The notes: a model not told the origin generated them from the letters alone. DNA of 64,000 nucleotides from Actinoplanes sp. L3-i22 (GCF_019704555.1 NZ_AP024745.1:3914501-3978500); one strand, 5' to 3'; shown: positions 51,711 to 60,412, numbered from the stretch's first letter. Translations and numbers: made by a program.

Positions 51711-52069
51711 GTCGCGATGTCGGGGTAGGGCAGGGTGAGGTGGGCGAGCGCCGCGCCGTACGCCTTCTGGTACTCGAGCGGCTCGGTGTTGTCCCGCTCG
51801 AACAACGCGATGAACAGCGTCAGCGTCAGGAACGGGTGCGCCCCGAGCTCGAAGAGCGCCACGTGATCGTGCCCGACCAGCGCGGCCCGCTCGCCGTCGG
51901 TGAACGCCTGCCACGTGCTCGCCTCGCCGGTGTGACTGTTCAGCAGCGCGTTCGCGACGTTCGCCTCCCACCAGCCGACCAGCTCGGCGGGCTCGTGGCG
52001 GTAGCGCTCCACCAGCTCCGGGTCGCGGTCCACGGTGAACAGGAACTTGTTCAGCAGATACTTGCTCAC
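51707..52069 (-). CDS. LigA-like small subunit of an extradiol dioxygenase
   Basis: A 120-residue alpha-helical protein starting at GTG 52069. SKYLLNKFLFTVDRDPELVERY and LVGHDHVALFELGAHPFLTLTLF match the small (alpha) subunit of class III extradiol dioxygenases such as LigAB. It carries no metal ligands itself; it caps the active site of the LigB-type catalytic subunit encoded immediately upstream, with a 4-bp overlap. Confidence 0.85.
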   Translation of the reverse strand: MSKYLLNKFLFTVDRDPELVERYRHEPAELVGWWEANVANALLNSHTGEASTWQAFTDGERAALVGHDHVALFELGAHPFLTLTLFIALFERDNTEPLEYQKAYGAALAHLTLPYPDIAT

Positions 52070-52929
52070 GCCGGGCCTCCGTCCGGGTACCAGGTGAAGT
52101 ACGCCTCCATGGTGTGGAACAGGTCGAGCGTGTCGACGTAGTCGGCCTTCACGCCGGCCCCGGCCACGCCCATCATCAGCATGAAGTCCATGAAGCCGTG
52201 GGTGGCGTTGCCGGGGGAGTGCAGGCTGTCCAGGGTCACCTCGCGCAGGCAGCCGTCGAGGTCCCCGTTGGCGATCCACCCGACCGCCCGCTCGTCGAAG
52301 GCCGGGTCGGGCCCGTGCGGCCCGAACTGGCGCGGCCCGCCCAGCTCCAGCGACAGGTGACCGGTGCCGATCACGGCGACCCGCAGGTGCGACGGCCACT
52401 GCTCGATGATCTTCCGGATCGACTCGCCGAGCTGCACGAACCGTTTCGGCTGCGGCAGCGGCGGCGCGAAGATGTTGGTGTAGATCGGCACGATCGGCAG
52501 GTCCGCCTCGGGCCGCAGCGTGATGATCGGGCAGGTGATGCTGTGGTCGATCCGCAGCTCGTTGCTGAACGCCAGGTCGAAGCCGTCGTCCAGGCCGGCC
52601 CGCAGGATGTGCGTGGAGAGGTCCTCCTGGCCCTTGAGGGTCATCCGGGGCAGGCCGAACTCGCGCTCCTCGTTGTACCAGTTCGCGTCGTACATCGGCG
52701 CCTTGCCGACCAGGAACTGCGGCATGTTGTCCAGCCACAGCTGGTGGAAGTGGTCCGAGCCGACCATCACCAGGACGTCCGGGTTCGCCCTGGTCAGCGT
52801 CTCGCGGAAGGCGAGGATCTTCCGCGTCCACTCGTCCGCGAACGGCGGCCGGTCCGCGCCGGTCGCGGTGCTGGCCCGGTAGTAGAAGGGGTGGTGCGTC
52901 GAGGCGATGACCGCGACGATGCTGGCCAT
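52066..52929 (-). CDS. LigB-type class III extradiol ring-cleavage dioxygenase
   Basis: A 287-residue catalytic subunit. Conserved features include STHHPFYYRAS at the N-terminus (iron His), VMVGSDHFHQLW, and the active-site region VAVIGTGHLSLELGGPRQFG, with the final DTLDLFHTMEAYFTW. Known members cleave protocatechuate, gallate or related catechols using Fe(II). The pairing with a LigA-like gene and CoA-type genes points to degradation of a carboxylated catechol; the exact substrate is not identifiable. Confidence 0.85.
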   Translation of the reverse strand: MASIVAVIASTHHPFYYRASTATGADRPPFADEWTRKILAFRETLTRANPDVLVMVGSDHFHQLWLDNMPQFLVGKAPMYDANWYNEEREFGLPRMTLKGQEDLSTHILRAGLDDGFDLAFSNELRIDHSITCPIITLRPEADLPIVPIYTNIFAPPLPQPKRFVQLGESIRKIIEQWPSHLRVAVIGTGHLSLELGGPRQFGPHGPDPAFDERAVGWIANGDLDGCLREVTLDSLHSPGNATHGFMDFMLMMGVAGAGVKADYVDTLDLFHTMEAYFTWYPDGGPA

Positions 52930-52942
52930 GGGCAGTCCTTAA

Positions 52943-52981
52943 GGCTCGTAGACGGCGTTATCAGGGCTCGTAGACGGCGTT
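52943..52981. repeat. 17-bp direct repeat at the 3' end of the lyase gene
   Basis: GGCTCGTAGACGGCGTT occurs at 52943-52959 and again at 52965-52981. The second copy encodes the protein end (NAVYEP) and the first lies just past the stop, which fits a recent 22-bp tandem duplication. Confidence 0.9.
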
Positions 52982-53725
52982 CCGGTCGACCGTGAGGTAG
53001 ATCTGGTTGGCGATCGGGCGGCGCTGTTCCTCGGCGATCTGCCCGAGCAGGCCGGCGGCGCGGGCCAGCAGCGCGAACCCGCGCAACATCTCGACCGGAA
53101 AGCCCAGGTCGGCCAGGGCGGCACCACATACCCCGGCACCATTCAAAGGCAAATTCTTTCCGTGTACGCGTCCAATCGCCTCGAACAGGCGAAGGTGGCG
53201 ACCGTAGAGACCCTCGTCCTTGGCGATCCGGATGAGCACCGGAGTGCGGGGGTCCTGGACTTTGTGGACGGGATGACCGAGGCCCGGAATCCGGCCGTTG
53301 GCACCGGCGATCGCCTGCCGCGCGATCTCGTCGAAGTCGTCGCCCTCGGCGTCTCTCAGCGCTGCCGCCAGAAACTTTCCACAGTCCTCGGTGACGCCGA
53401 GGAAGCGCGAGCCGCCGCCGAGCAGCCCGGCCGCGAGCGCGCCCTGCAGCGAGTCCGGCGCGGACAGGTACGTGAGCCGGGCCGCGATCGCGGTCGGCGT
53501 GAACCCGTGATCGGCCAGCGCCACCAGCACGGCCTCGAACAGCCGCACCTCGCCGGCGTTCGGACGGCGGCCGGCGACCAGCCAGAACGCCAGCTCGCCG
53601 AAGCCGACCTTGCCCATCAGATCCGCGGCCAGATCCTGCCCGAGCAGCGAGATGGTGTCGGCATCCGACGTACCCAGGCCGGTGGGAAATTTTAGTTCTG
53701 GGTTTGAATTCAGCTCAGTAGCCAT
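52961..53725 (-). CDS. Citryl-CoA lyase-like protein (citrate synthase family)
   Basis: A 254-residue protein with the core of the citrate synthase fold but shorter than citrate synthase (about 430 residues). ATG 53725 overlaps the CoA transferase stop. Residues expected for catalysis appear in NGRIPGLGHPVHKVQDPRT (conserved His) and HGKNLPLNGAGVCGAALADL. Short citrate synthase homologues act as citryl-CoA or methylcitryl-CoA lyases, splitting a branched acyl-CoA into acyl-CoA and an oxo acid. This fits cleavage after the CoA transferase step. The C-terminal coding end shows a fresh 22-bp duplication. Confidence 0.78.
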   Translation of the reverse strand: MATELNSNPELKFPTGLGTSDADTISLLGQDLAADLMGKVGFGELAFWLVAGRRPNAGEVRLFEAVLVALADHGFTPTAIAARLTYLSAPDSLQGALAAGLLGGGSRFLGVTEDCGKFLAAALRDAEGDDFDEIARQAIAGANGRIPGLGHPVHKVQDPRTPVLIRIAKDEGLYGRHLRLFEAIGRVHGKNLPLNGAGVCGAALADLGFPVEMLRGFALLARAAGLLGQIAEEQRRPIANQIYLTVDRNAVYEP

Positions 53726-54846
53726 GCGCGGATCTCCTCGCCGTGTTCGTCCAGTCCGGGCGGCGGCAGGTGGTACGCGGCCGGCGTCTCCGAGAACGTG
53801 ATCGGGTTGCGCACGCTCGGCACCCCGCCGACCGTGACCACCGGCTCCAGGCCCAGTTCCGCGGCGAGCGCCACCCCGCCGTCGATGGTGTTGATCGGCG
53901 CGCACGGCACCCCGGCCGCGATCAGGTCGCGGAACCACTCGTCCTTGGTCCGCTTGGTGAGGCGTTCCACCAGAAGCGGCCGCAGCTCCTCGCGATTGGC
54001 CGTACGGTCCTGATTGCGCCCGAAGCGCGGATCGTCCGGCAGGTCCGGCAGGTCGAGGACCTGGCAGAGCTTGCGGAACTGCCCGTCGTTGCCGGCGATC
54101 ACGATCAGCTCGCCGTCGGCGGTGGGCAGCGGCTCGTACGGGAAGAGGCTGGGGTGCGCGTTGCCCATCCGGTAGGGGACGGTGCCGCCGGCGACGTACC
54201 CGCTGGAGTGGTTGACCAGGCCGGACAGCGCCGAGCTGAGCAGGTTGACCTCCACGTGCTGGCCGCGTCCGGTCTCGGCCCGGCGGTGCAGCGCGGCCAG
54301 GATGCCCAGGCTCGCGTGCAGGCCGGCCATCACGTCGAAGACCGAGATCCCGGCCCGGAACGGCGAGCCGTCCGGGTCGCCGGTGAGGCTCATCAGGCCG
54401 GAGATCGCCTGGACCATCAGGTCGTACCCGGGCATCGACGCGCCCGCGCCGGTCCCGAAGCCGCTGATGCTCGCGTAGATGATCTTCTCGTTGCCGGCCG
54501 CGACGGTGTCGTAGTCGAGGCCGAACCGGGTCAGGCCGCCCGGGCGCATGTTCTCGATCATCACGTCGGCGCGGCGGGCCAGCTCCTGGGCGGCCGCGCG
54601 GTCGTCGTCGTCCTTGAGGTCCAGCACCACCGACCGCTTGTTCCGGTTGATGCCGAGGTAGTACGTCGAGACGCCGTCCCGTACCGGGGGCATCCAGGTG
54701 CGGGTGTCGTCGCCGGCCGGCCCCTCCACCTTGATCACCTGGGCGCCGAGGTCGGCGAGCAGCATCGTCGCGTACGGCCCGGCGAGAACCCGGGAGAAGT
54801 CCGCGACGAGCAGCCCGGCCAGCGGGCCCGTGTGGTGCTCGGTCAT
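53710..54846 (-). CDS. Class III (CaiB/BaiF) CoA transferase
   Basis: A 378-residue enzyme. The chosen ATG 54846 opens MTEHHTGPLAGLLVADFSRVLAGPYATMLLADLGA, the family N-terminus. The catalytic aspartate is expected in GYDLMVQAISGLM; QHVEVNLLSSALS and NDGQFRKLCQVL follow. Family members move CoA between carboxylic acids. As the first gene of the minus-strand operon it probably activates a dicarboxylic ring-cleavage product for the citryl-CoA lyase-like enzyme that follows with a 16-bp overlap. Confidence 0.88.
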   Translation of the reverse strand: MTEHHTGPLAGLLVADFSRVLAGPYATMLLADLGAQVIKVEGPAGDDTRTWMPPVRDGVSTYYLGINRNKRSVVLDLKDDDDRAAAQELARRADVMIENMRPGGLTRFGLDYDTVAAGNEKIIYASISGFGTGAGASMPGYDLMVQAISGLMSLTGDPDGSPFRAGISVFDVMAGLHASLGILAALHRRAETGRGQHVEVNLLSSALSGLVNHSSGYVAGGTVPYRMGNAHPSLFPYEPLPTADGELIVIAGNDGQFRKLCQVLDLPDLPDDPRFGRNQDRTANREELRPLLVERLTKRTKDEWFRDLIAAGVPCAPINTIDGGVALAAELGLEPVVTVGGVPSVRNPITFSETPAAYHLPPPGLDEHGEEIRAWLLS

Positions 54847-54862
54847 GTGTACCGCCCGTTCT

Positions 54863-54878
54863 GCGGACACATGTCCGC
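54863..54878. promoter_or_regulatory. Candidate IclR operator GCGGACA-CA-TGTCCGC
   Basis: Two perfect 7-bp arms with a 2-bp spacer, 17 bp upstream of the CoA transferase start. A partial copy (CGGAC-N4-GTCCG, 54998-55011) lies just before the divergent amidohydrolase gene. IclR proteins often bind such sites. Confidence 0.55.
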
Positions 54879-54943
54879 TCGGCACAGCTTTCGCGTTAAC
54901 GGCCGTGCTGTCAACGACTTGGTCATCGCGGCGAAACATTTCC

Positions 54944-54972
54944 TTGACACCAGAAGTGACCGGGCACACTGT
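54944..54972 (+). promoter_or_regulatory. Promoter of the amidohydrolase-IclR operon
   Basis: TTGACA at 54944-54949 and CACACT at 54967-54972 are 17 bp apart. Transcription would start near 54979, upstream of the partial GCGGACA site. Confidence 0.55.
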
Positions 54973-54997
54973 TGAGCGATCCGCGCTGCCCGCACAG

Positions 54998-55011
54998 CGG
55001 ACAGGCGTCCG
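54998..55011. promoter_or_regulatory. Partial second operator (CGGAC-AGGC-GTCCG)
   Basis: A 5-bp inverted repeat with 4-bp spacer that overlaps a GCGGACA sequence (54997-55003), the arm seen in the site at 54863. It lies 14 bp before the amidohydrolase ATG, downstream of its promoter. Confidence 0.4.
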
Positions 55012-55024
55012 AAAAGAGGTGACG

Positions 55025-56446
55025 ATGAGCGCTATTTTCCGGAACGGCCTGGTGCTCACCATGGACGACGCGCACACGGTGCTGCCCGGCGCCGACGTCC
55101 TGGTGATCGACGACCGCATCGCCGAGGTGGGACACGGCCTCACCGCGCCGGACGGCGCCGAGGAGATCGACGCGTCCGGCGGCATCGTGATGCCCGGCAT
55201 GATCGACACGCACCGGCACATGTGGCAGACCGCGATGCGCGGCTACGGTGCCGACTGGACCCTTTCGCAATACTTCGTCTGGTACTACCTGGAGTCCGGC
55301 AAACTTTTCCGCCCGGAGGACGTGTACGCCGGAAACCTCCTGTCCGCGATCGAGGCGATCGACTCCGGGGTGACCACCACCGTCGACTGGTCGCACGGGC
55401 TGCAGACCCCGCAGCACGCCGACGCCGCGGTCGACGCCCTGGAGGCGGTGCCCGGCCGGTTCGTGCTGGCCTACGGCAACATCCAGCAGGGCCCGTGGCA
55501 GTGGACCACCTCGGACGGCTTCCGGGACTTCGTGCGCCGCCGGATCGACGGCGGCAAACTCGCCGGGTTCCAGCTGGCGTTCGACGTCACCGGCGACCCG
55601 GCGTTCCCGGAGAAGGCGGCCTTCGAGGCGGCCCGCGAACTGGGCGTCGCGGTCACCACGCACGCCGGGGTGTGGGGCGCGACCAACGACGACGGCATCC
55701 GGCTGATGTACGAGAACGGCTTCATGACCCCCGGCACCGTCTACGTGCACGCCGCGACGCTCAGCTCCGACTCGTACCACCGGATCGCCGCGACCGGCGG
55801 TTCCGTCTCGGTCTCGACCGAGAGCGAGCAGAGCGCGGGGCAGGGCTACCCGCCCACCTGGCAGCTGCGCCGGCACGGCATCCCGGTGTCGCTGTCGATG
55901 GACACCAGCGTCTGGTGGAGCGGCGACCTGTTCTCCGCGATGCGCACCACGCTCAGCGCCGACCGCTCCCGCGAGCACCTGGAGGCGCACGCCCAGCAGC
56001 AGACGATCACCAACCACCACCTGCGCGCCGAGCAGGTGGTGGACTGGGCGACCCGCGGCGGCGCCCGGGCGCTCGGGATGGATTCGAAGGTCGGCGCGCT
56101 GACCCCGGGCCGGCAGGCGGACATCGTGCTGCTGAAGAACGACGCCTCGCCGGTGATGTTCCCGGTCCTGCACCCGTACGGCCACGTCGCGTTCCAGGCG
56201 CAGCGCGGCGACGTGCACACCGTGCTGGTCGGCGGCAAGGTCGTCAAGCGCGACGGCAAGCTGGTCGGCGTGGACCTGGCCGCGGCCCGGGCCAAGGTCG
56301 AGGCGACGGTTTCTTTCCTGCGCGAGACGCTGGGCGAGGAGGCCTGGCTGCGCGGCATGAATCCGGACATCCCGGCGGCGGAACTTTTCGACAACCCCTA
56401 CCAGTACACCCAGTGGGACGCGGGTTCCGCGCAATGGAAGCATTGA
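55025..56446 (+). CDS. Amidohydrolase (TrzN/chlorohydrolase-deaminase type)
   Basis: A 473-residue metal hydrolase of the amidohydrolase superfamily. The metal motif HxH is in MIDTHRHMW; a further His appears in THAGVWGAT and YVHAATLSS, and the catalytic Asp in SLSMDTSVWW. This layout matches the TrzN/AtzA/guanine deaminase-like branch, which removes amino or chloro groups from N-heterocyclic or aromatic rings. The start ATG 55025 follows GAGGTGACG. The IclR gene follows by 4 nt, so the two form one operon divergent from the ring-cleavage operon. It could supply the substrate of the dioxygenase; the compound is unknown. Confidence 0.85.
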   Translation: MSAIFRNGLVLTMDDAHTVLPGADVLVIDDRIAEVGHGLTAPDGAEEIDASGGIVMPGMIDTHRHMWQTAMRGYGADWTLSQYFVWYYLESGKLFRPEDVYAGNLLSAIEAIDSGVTTTVDWSHGLQTPQHADAAVDALEAVPGRFVLAYGNIQQGPWQWTTSDGFRDFVRRRIDGGKLAGFQLAFDVTGDPAFPEKAAFEAARELGVAVTTHAGVWGATNDDGIRLMYENGFMTPGTVYVHAATLSSDSYHRIAATGGSVSVSTESEQSAGQGYPPTWQLRRHGIPVSLSMDTSVWWSGDLFSAMRTTLSADRSREHLEAHAQQQTITNHHLRAEQVVDWATRGGARALGMDSKVGALTPGRQADIVLLKNDASPVMFPVLHPYGHVAFQAQRGDVHTVLVGGKVVKRDGKLVGVDLAAARAKVEATVSFLRETLGEEAWLRGMNPDIPAAELFDNPYQYTQWDAGSAQWKH

Positions 56447-56450
56447 CCAC

Positions 56451-57245
56451 GTGACAGACATCGGAAGGAGCGACTTCATCGAGGCGCTCGCACGCGGCCT
56501 CGACGTCCTGCGCTCCTTCCGGCCCGGCACCCCGGCGATGACGCTCAGCGAGATCGCCGGGCAGACCGGGCTGGCGCGACCCACGGTGCGGCGGATTCTG
56601 ATCACCCTGGAGACGCTCGGGTACGTGCGCGGGGCGGGCCGTGGCTACGCGCTCACCCCGCGCGTGCTCGAGCTGGGCATGGCCTACGTGAACGCGCTGA
56701 GTATGTGGGACGTGGCCCGCCCGCACATGGAGAAGCTGGTCGCCGAGACCAACGAGTCCACGTCGATGGCCCAGCTCGACGGCAGCGACATCGTCTACGT
56801 GGCCCGCGTCGCCGTCCCGAAGATCGTCACCCTGGCCGTCACCATCGGCACCCGCTTCCCGGCCCCGGCCACGTCGATGGGCAAGGTCCTGCTCGCCGCG
56901 CTCCCGCCGGGCGCGGTCGAGACGGTCCTGGCCGAGGCGTCCCGCTCGGGCATCACCGCGCGCTGGCAGCCGACGCCGGCCGAGCTGGAGGCGGCGCTGC
57001 GCGAGGTCCGGGCCAAGGGCTGGGCCCTCGCGGATCAGGACCTGGCGCCGGGCGTGCGCTCGGTGGCGACCGGCGTCCGCGACGGCGACGGCCGGGTGAT
57101 CGCGGCGATCAACGTGACCGTCCACGCGGCGGAGACGTCGCTGGAAACCCTGCTCGACGAGCATCTGCCGAAGCTGCTGCGCACGGCCGCCGACATCGGC
57201 CACGACTGGGCTCTCACCGCAGCAGTTCCCTCAACCACGATCTAA
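56451..57245 (+). CDS. IclR-family transcriptional regulator
   Basis: A 264-residue regulator starting at GTG 56451. The winged helix (LSEIAGQTGLARPTVRRILITLETLGYVR) is at the N-terminus and the ligand-binding domain follows, with STSMAQLDGSDIVYVARV and GTRFPAPATSMGKVLLAAL. The similarity is to PcaR/PobR-like aromatic-catabolism regulators. It is co-transcribed with the amidohydrolase and probably controls both arms of the divergent cluster through the GCGGACA-type sites. Confidence 0.92.
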   Translation: MTDIGRSDFIEALARGLDVLRSFRPGTPAMTLSEIAGQTGLARPTVRRILITLETLGYVRGAGRGYALTPRVLELGMAYVNALSMWDVARPHMEKLVAETNESTSMAQLDGSDIVYVARVAVPKIVTLAVTIGTRFPAPATSMGKVLLAALPPGAVETVLAEASRSGITARWQPTPAELEAALREVRAKGWALADQDLAPGVRSVATGVRDGDGRVIAAINVTVHAAETSLETLLDEHLPKLLRTAADIGHDWALTAAVPSTTI

Positions 57246-57290
57246 ATCATTTCTTCGGTACGGCGTCAGCCCCGGTCGCGGGCCCGCTGG

Positions 57291-58097
57291 TCAGGGCTTG
57301 CGGGCGACCGCGCCGTATTCGTCGACCGCGCGCAGGTCGTCGCCGGTGGCGTCCGGGGACGGGCGCCACTGTGAGCACGGGACCAGGCCCGGATCGAGGA
57401 GCTCCAGGCCGTCGAGGAAGCGGGCGATCTCGTCCGGGTGGCGCAGGTGGTAGCTGAGCGGCGCGTTCGCGTTCCACACCCCGATCGCCTCCTCGAAGGC
57501 CGGGCCGTCGATCACGTTCGTGCCGTCCGCGGTGATCAGGTAGCTGCCCGCCGGCAGCGCGGCCAGCAACTCCCGGACGATCGCCACCGCCCGGTCGAGA
57601 TCGGGCACGTGGCCGAGAATGTTCATCAGGATCAACCCGACCGGCTGGGTCAGGTCGAGCGTCGCCCCGGCGGCCGCGAGGATGGTCGCCGGCTCGTGCA
57701 GGTTCGCGTCGACGTAGTCGGTCCTGCCCTCGCGCGTGCTGGTCAGCAGCGCCCGGGCGTGCGCCAGGACGAGCGGGTCGTTGTCGACGTAGACGATCTT
57801 CGCGTCGGCGGCCGCGGCCTGCGCCACCTGGTGGGTGTTCTCCGCGGTGGGCATGCCGGTGCCGATGTCCAGGAACTGCCGGATGCCGGCCTCGTCCACC
57901 AGGAAGGTGACCGCCCGCCTCAGGAAGGCCCGCGAGTGTCGCGCCACCACCTTGATGTCCGGGTACAGCTTCGCGAAGTCGTCGCCGACCGCACGGTCGA
58001 CCGGGAAGTTGTCCTTGCCGCCCAGCCAGTAGTTCCACACCCGCGCCGAGTGCGGCACGCTGGTGTCCAGTCCGGCGGTGGCATCACTGTCGGTCAT
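57291..58097 (-). CDS. SAM-dependent methyltransferase (DUF574 family)
   Basis: A 268-residue protein of the actinobacterial SAM_MT/DUF574 group. Start ATG 58097 opens MTDSDATAG, followed by SVPHSARVWNYWLGGKDNFPVDR, the family hallmark. The SAM-binding region is FLDIGTGMPTAENTHQVAQ and VYVDNDPLVLAHARALL. Many copies occur in Streptomyces and Actinoplanes genomes; their substrates are unknown. It has a leaderless promoter (TAGGCT, 58105-58110 on the minus strand, 7 nt before the ATG). No biosynthetic neighbours are seen. Confidence 0.9.
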   Translation of the reverse strand: MTDSDATAGLDTSVPHSARVWNYWLGGKDNFPVDRAVGDDFAKLYPDIKVVARHSRAFLRRAVTFLVDEAGIRQFLDIGTGMPTAENTHQVAQAAAADAKIVYVDNDPLVLAHARALLTSTREGRTDYVDANLHEPATILAAAGATLDLTQPVGLILMNILGHVPDLDRAVAIVRELLAALPAGSYLITADGTNVIDGPAFEEAIGVWNANAPLSYHLRHPDEIARFLDGLELLDPGLVPCSQWRPSPDATGDDLRAVDEYGAVARKP

Positions 58098-58104
58098 GCG
58101 CCCG

Positions 58105-58110
58105 AGCCTA
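58105..58110 (-). promoter_or_regulatory. -10 element for a leaderless start
   Basis: TAGGCT on the minus strand, 7 nt before the methyltransferase ATG at 58097. No ribosome site is visible. Confidence 0.4.
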
Positions 58111-58271
58111 CGCCGGATCGTCGCGATTCCACATGGGACGGTGCTAATTTCCGCCGTACGGGATACCGATTCTGATCTGTCCCGGCGAAGCCCGCGGTGG
58201 GCCTGGGATGTTGACATCGGTCGATCGAAGCGATGGGGTGATCTCACGTCCTTCTATGCCCAGGAGGCTTG

Positions 58272-60350
58272 ATGTCGCTCCGAGTCCGCTGGGTGGCCAC
58301 CGCCGCCCTCCTCGTTCTGGGTTCCTCGTACGCCGCGACCCCGGCGCACGCCGAACCCGTCACCGCCGCAGCTCCGGCCATCTCGCTCAGTGCCGGCGAG
58401 CATGCGCTGATCAGATTCCGCCTGCCCGATGCCGCCGCGCTGGACCGCCTCGTCGCCCAGGGCGCCGATCTCGCGGCCCGGCCCAAGACCGACGCCGGCG
58501 CCGTCCTCGCCGATGTCGTCGTCGACGACACGCAGCTCGCCGACCTGGTGAAGACCGGGGCGGTGCCGGTGCAGCTGATCCAGGCCGAGTCGGCCGCGCC
58601 GGCCCGGCGATCGTCGCTCGCGGCGACCGCCGACACCCTGCAGTTCCTGCAGTCCTACTGGTGGACGACGAACGGCCGGACGTTCCTGCAGACCGAGGTG
58701 GCGACGACCGCGACCGACGACCCGGACGTCGAGATCACCGTCACCTGGACCACCGCCGACGGCACGACCGGCACGTATCCGCTGATCCGCTTCGAGGACT
58801 CCGGCGAGTACCAGTACCACTACGCGTTGCCGCAGCCGCTGCCCGCGAAGCCGGTGAAGGTCACCGCGTCGTCCAGCCTCGGTGGCGTGTCCCGCGCGGT
58901 CACCCCGTCCGCCTGGCCGGCCGCGACGCCGCCGCCCACGCCGGCCGGGTACCAGAAGGATTTTGTCGCCGCGTACATGACCCCGACCGATATCGCCGCC
59001 CGGATCAAGCGGCTGGCCCGGCAGTACCCGAAGCTCGTCGACGTCCTCAACTTGCCGAACAAGACCCAGGGCTATCGGCGTACGGCGGTGGCCTACCTCG
59101 GTGACCCGAACGCGGCGGCCGTCGTGGTCGAGTCGGTCAAGTTCGGTGACCAGGGCTGGAACGGCGTGCAGGTGCGCACCGTCGACCCGGGCGCGGTCAA
59201 CCGCCCGCTCGCCGCGTCCTACGCCGACCGGGTGCTGACCGTCCGGCTCGCCACCGACAACGCCGGCAAGACGATCAGCACCACCGACGACGTGGCCGCG
59301 TTCATCATCGCGAAGTACCCGCAGAAGTTCCGTGCGACGGTCGAGGCCGGCTCGGCCGGGCTGCCGATGCCGGTGGTCGCGCCGGTCCGGCTCGACGACG
59401 GGCTCAAGGGCACCGAGGTGTCGAAGAAGCCGTGGACCGTGCAGGCGCTGCGGATCGGCAAGGTGCGCGACGGCTCCAAGATCGGGGTGCTGGCGTACTC
59501 CCAGGAGCACGCCCGGGAGTGGGCGACGCCGCTGGTCACGCTGGAGTTCGCCGAGCGGCTGCTGGCGAACTACGCCACCGACCCGGCGACGAAGGAACTT
59601 GTCGACAACGTCGACGTGTTCGTGATTCCGGTGGTCAACCCGGACGGGGCGAACTATTCCTTCAACGACTTCAACTTCCAGCGGAAGAATCTTGTCAACC
59701 ACTGCACCGGCGCCAACCGGGACCCGCGGTACCGCGACTCGTGGGGCGTGGACGTGAACCGCAACTACACGGTGGGATCTTTCTTCGACGGCTACGTCGG
59801 TGGTAGCGGAAATTGTCTTTCCGGCACGTATGCCGGCACCGCGGAGCTCTCCGAGGCGGAAAGTTCCAACGTGATCGCGCTGGCGTCGGCGCACGCCAAC
59901 ATCCGGTTCGCGATGAACGTGCACTCCTACGGCGGCTACTTCATGTGGCCGCCCGGGTCGTACAAGGCCGACGGCCGGGTCACGCTGCCCCGCCCGTCGA
60001 TCGACGAGTCCAAGTTCTTCCTGGACAGCGCGCGGCGCATCGTCGGTGCCATCGCCTCCTCGCGCGGCACGGTCACCTGGCCGGCGTACACCGGGCCGGT
60101 CGCCGACGTGCTCTACTCGGCCGCGGGCAACTCGGCCGACCAGCTCTACTACGAGCTGGGCATCGACGCGTGGGACTTCGAGGTCGGCAACGACATCTGG
60201 AACGACGCGACCCAGGAGTGGGAAGGGGTGGGCTTCCAGCCCCCGTTCGACGAGGCGCACGCCGAGTCGCAGGAGTATGCCGGGGGTCTGCTGGAGCTGG
60301 TCCGGGTGGCCAGGGACAAGCAGGCCGAGGAGTCCGCAACAGTCCGCTGA
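58272..60350 (+). CDS. Secreted M14 zinc carboxypeptidase
   Basis: A 692-residue secreted metallopeptidase. ATG 58272 follows AGGAGG by 4 nt; the signal peptide ends at about residue 28 (ATPAHAE). A beta-rich N-terminal part (about 30-220) precedes the M14 domain. The zinc motif is SQEHAREWATPLV (His and Glu), the third ligand is in NVHSYGGYFMWPPGS, VDVNRNY carries the substrate-binding residues, and the catalytic Glu is in WDFEVG. It probably removes C-terminal amino acids from extracellular peptides. A strong hairpin follows the stop. Typical actinobacterial carboxypeptidase A-like length, with a longer N-terminal accessory region. Confidence 0.9.
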   Translation: MSLRVRWVATAALLVLGSSYAATPAHAEPVTAAAPAISLSAGEHALIRFRLPDAAALDRLVAQGADLAARPKTDAGAVLADVVVDDTQLADLVKTGAVPVQLIQAESAAPARRSSLAATADTLQFLQSYWWTTNGRTFLQTEVATTATDDPDVEITVTWTTADGTTGTYPLIRFEDSGEYQYHYALPQPLPAKPVKVTASSSLGGVSRAVTPSAWPAATPPPTPAGYQKDFVAAYMTPTDIAARIKRLARQYPKLVDVLNLPNKTQGYRRTAVAYLGDPNAAAVVVESVKFGDQGWNGVQVRTVDPGAVNRPLAASYADRVLTVRLATDNAGKTISTTDDVAAFIIAKYPQKFRATVEAGSAGLPMPVVAPVRLDDGLKGTEVSKKPWTVQALRIGKVRDGSKIGVLAYSQEHAREWATPLVTLEFAERLLANYATDPATKELVDNVDVFVIPVVNPDGANYSFNDFNFQRKNLVNHCTGANRDPRYRDSWGVDVNRNYTVGSFFDGYVGGSGNCLSGTYAGTAELSEAESSNVIALASAHANIRFAMNVHSYGGYFMWPPGSYKADGRVTLPRPSIDESKFFLDSARRIVGAIASSRGTVTWPAYTGPVADVLYSAAGNSADQLYYELGIDAWDFEVGNDIWNDATQEWEGVGFQPPFDEAHAESQEYAGGLLELVRVARDKQAEESATVR

Positions 60351-60356
60351 CCGTTG

Positions 60357-60390
60357 ATCCTGGGAGTGGGTTGGTGCCCACTCCCAGGAT
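60357..60390 (+). terminator. Hairpin terminator after the M14 gene
   Basis: A 14-bp stem (60357-60370 with 60377-60390, core TCCTGGGAGTGGG) encloses a 6-nt loop (TTGGTG), 6 nt after the M14 stop. No T-tract follows. Confidence 0.75.
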
Positions 60391-60412
60391 TCCCTGGCCC
60401 AGCGAGTGACCC

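Noticed and set aside
52066..52929. Assignment of the dioxygenase as gallate dioxygenase
   Set aside because: The rest of the gallate pathway is absent and the family has many substrates, so no specific name is given.
54698..55024. Upstream extension of the amidohydrolase frame
   Set aside because: It crosses the divergent promoter region and is not coding in character.
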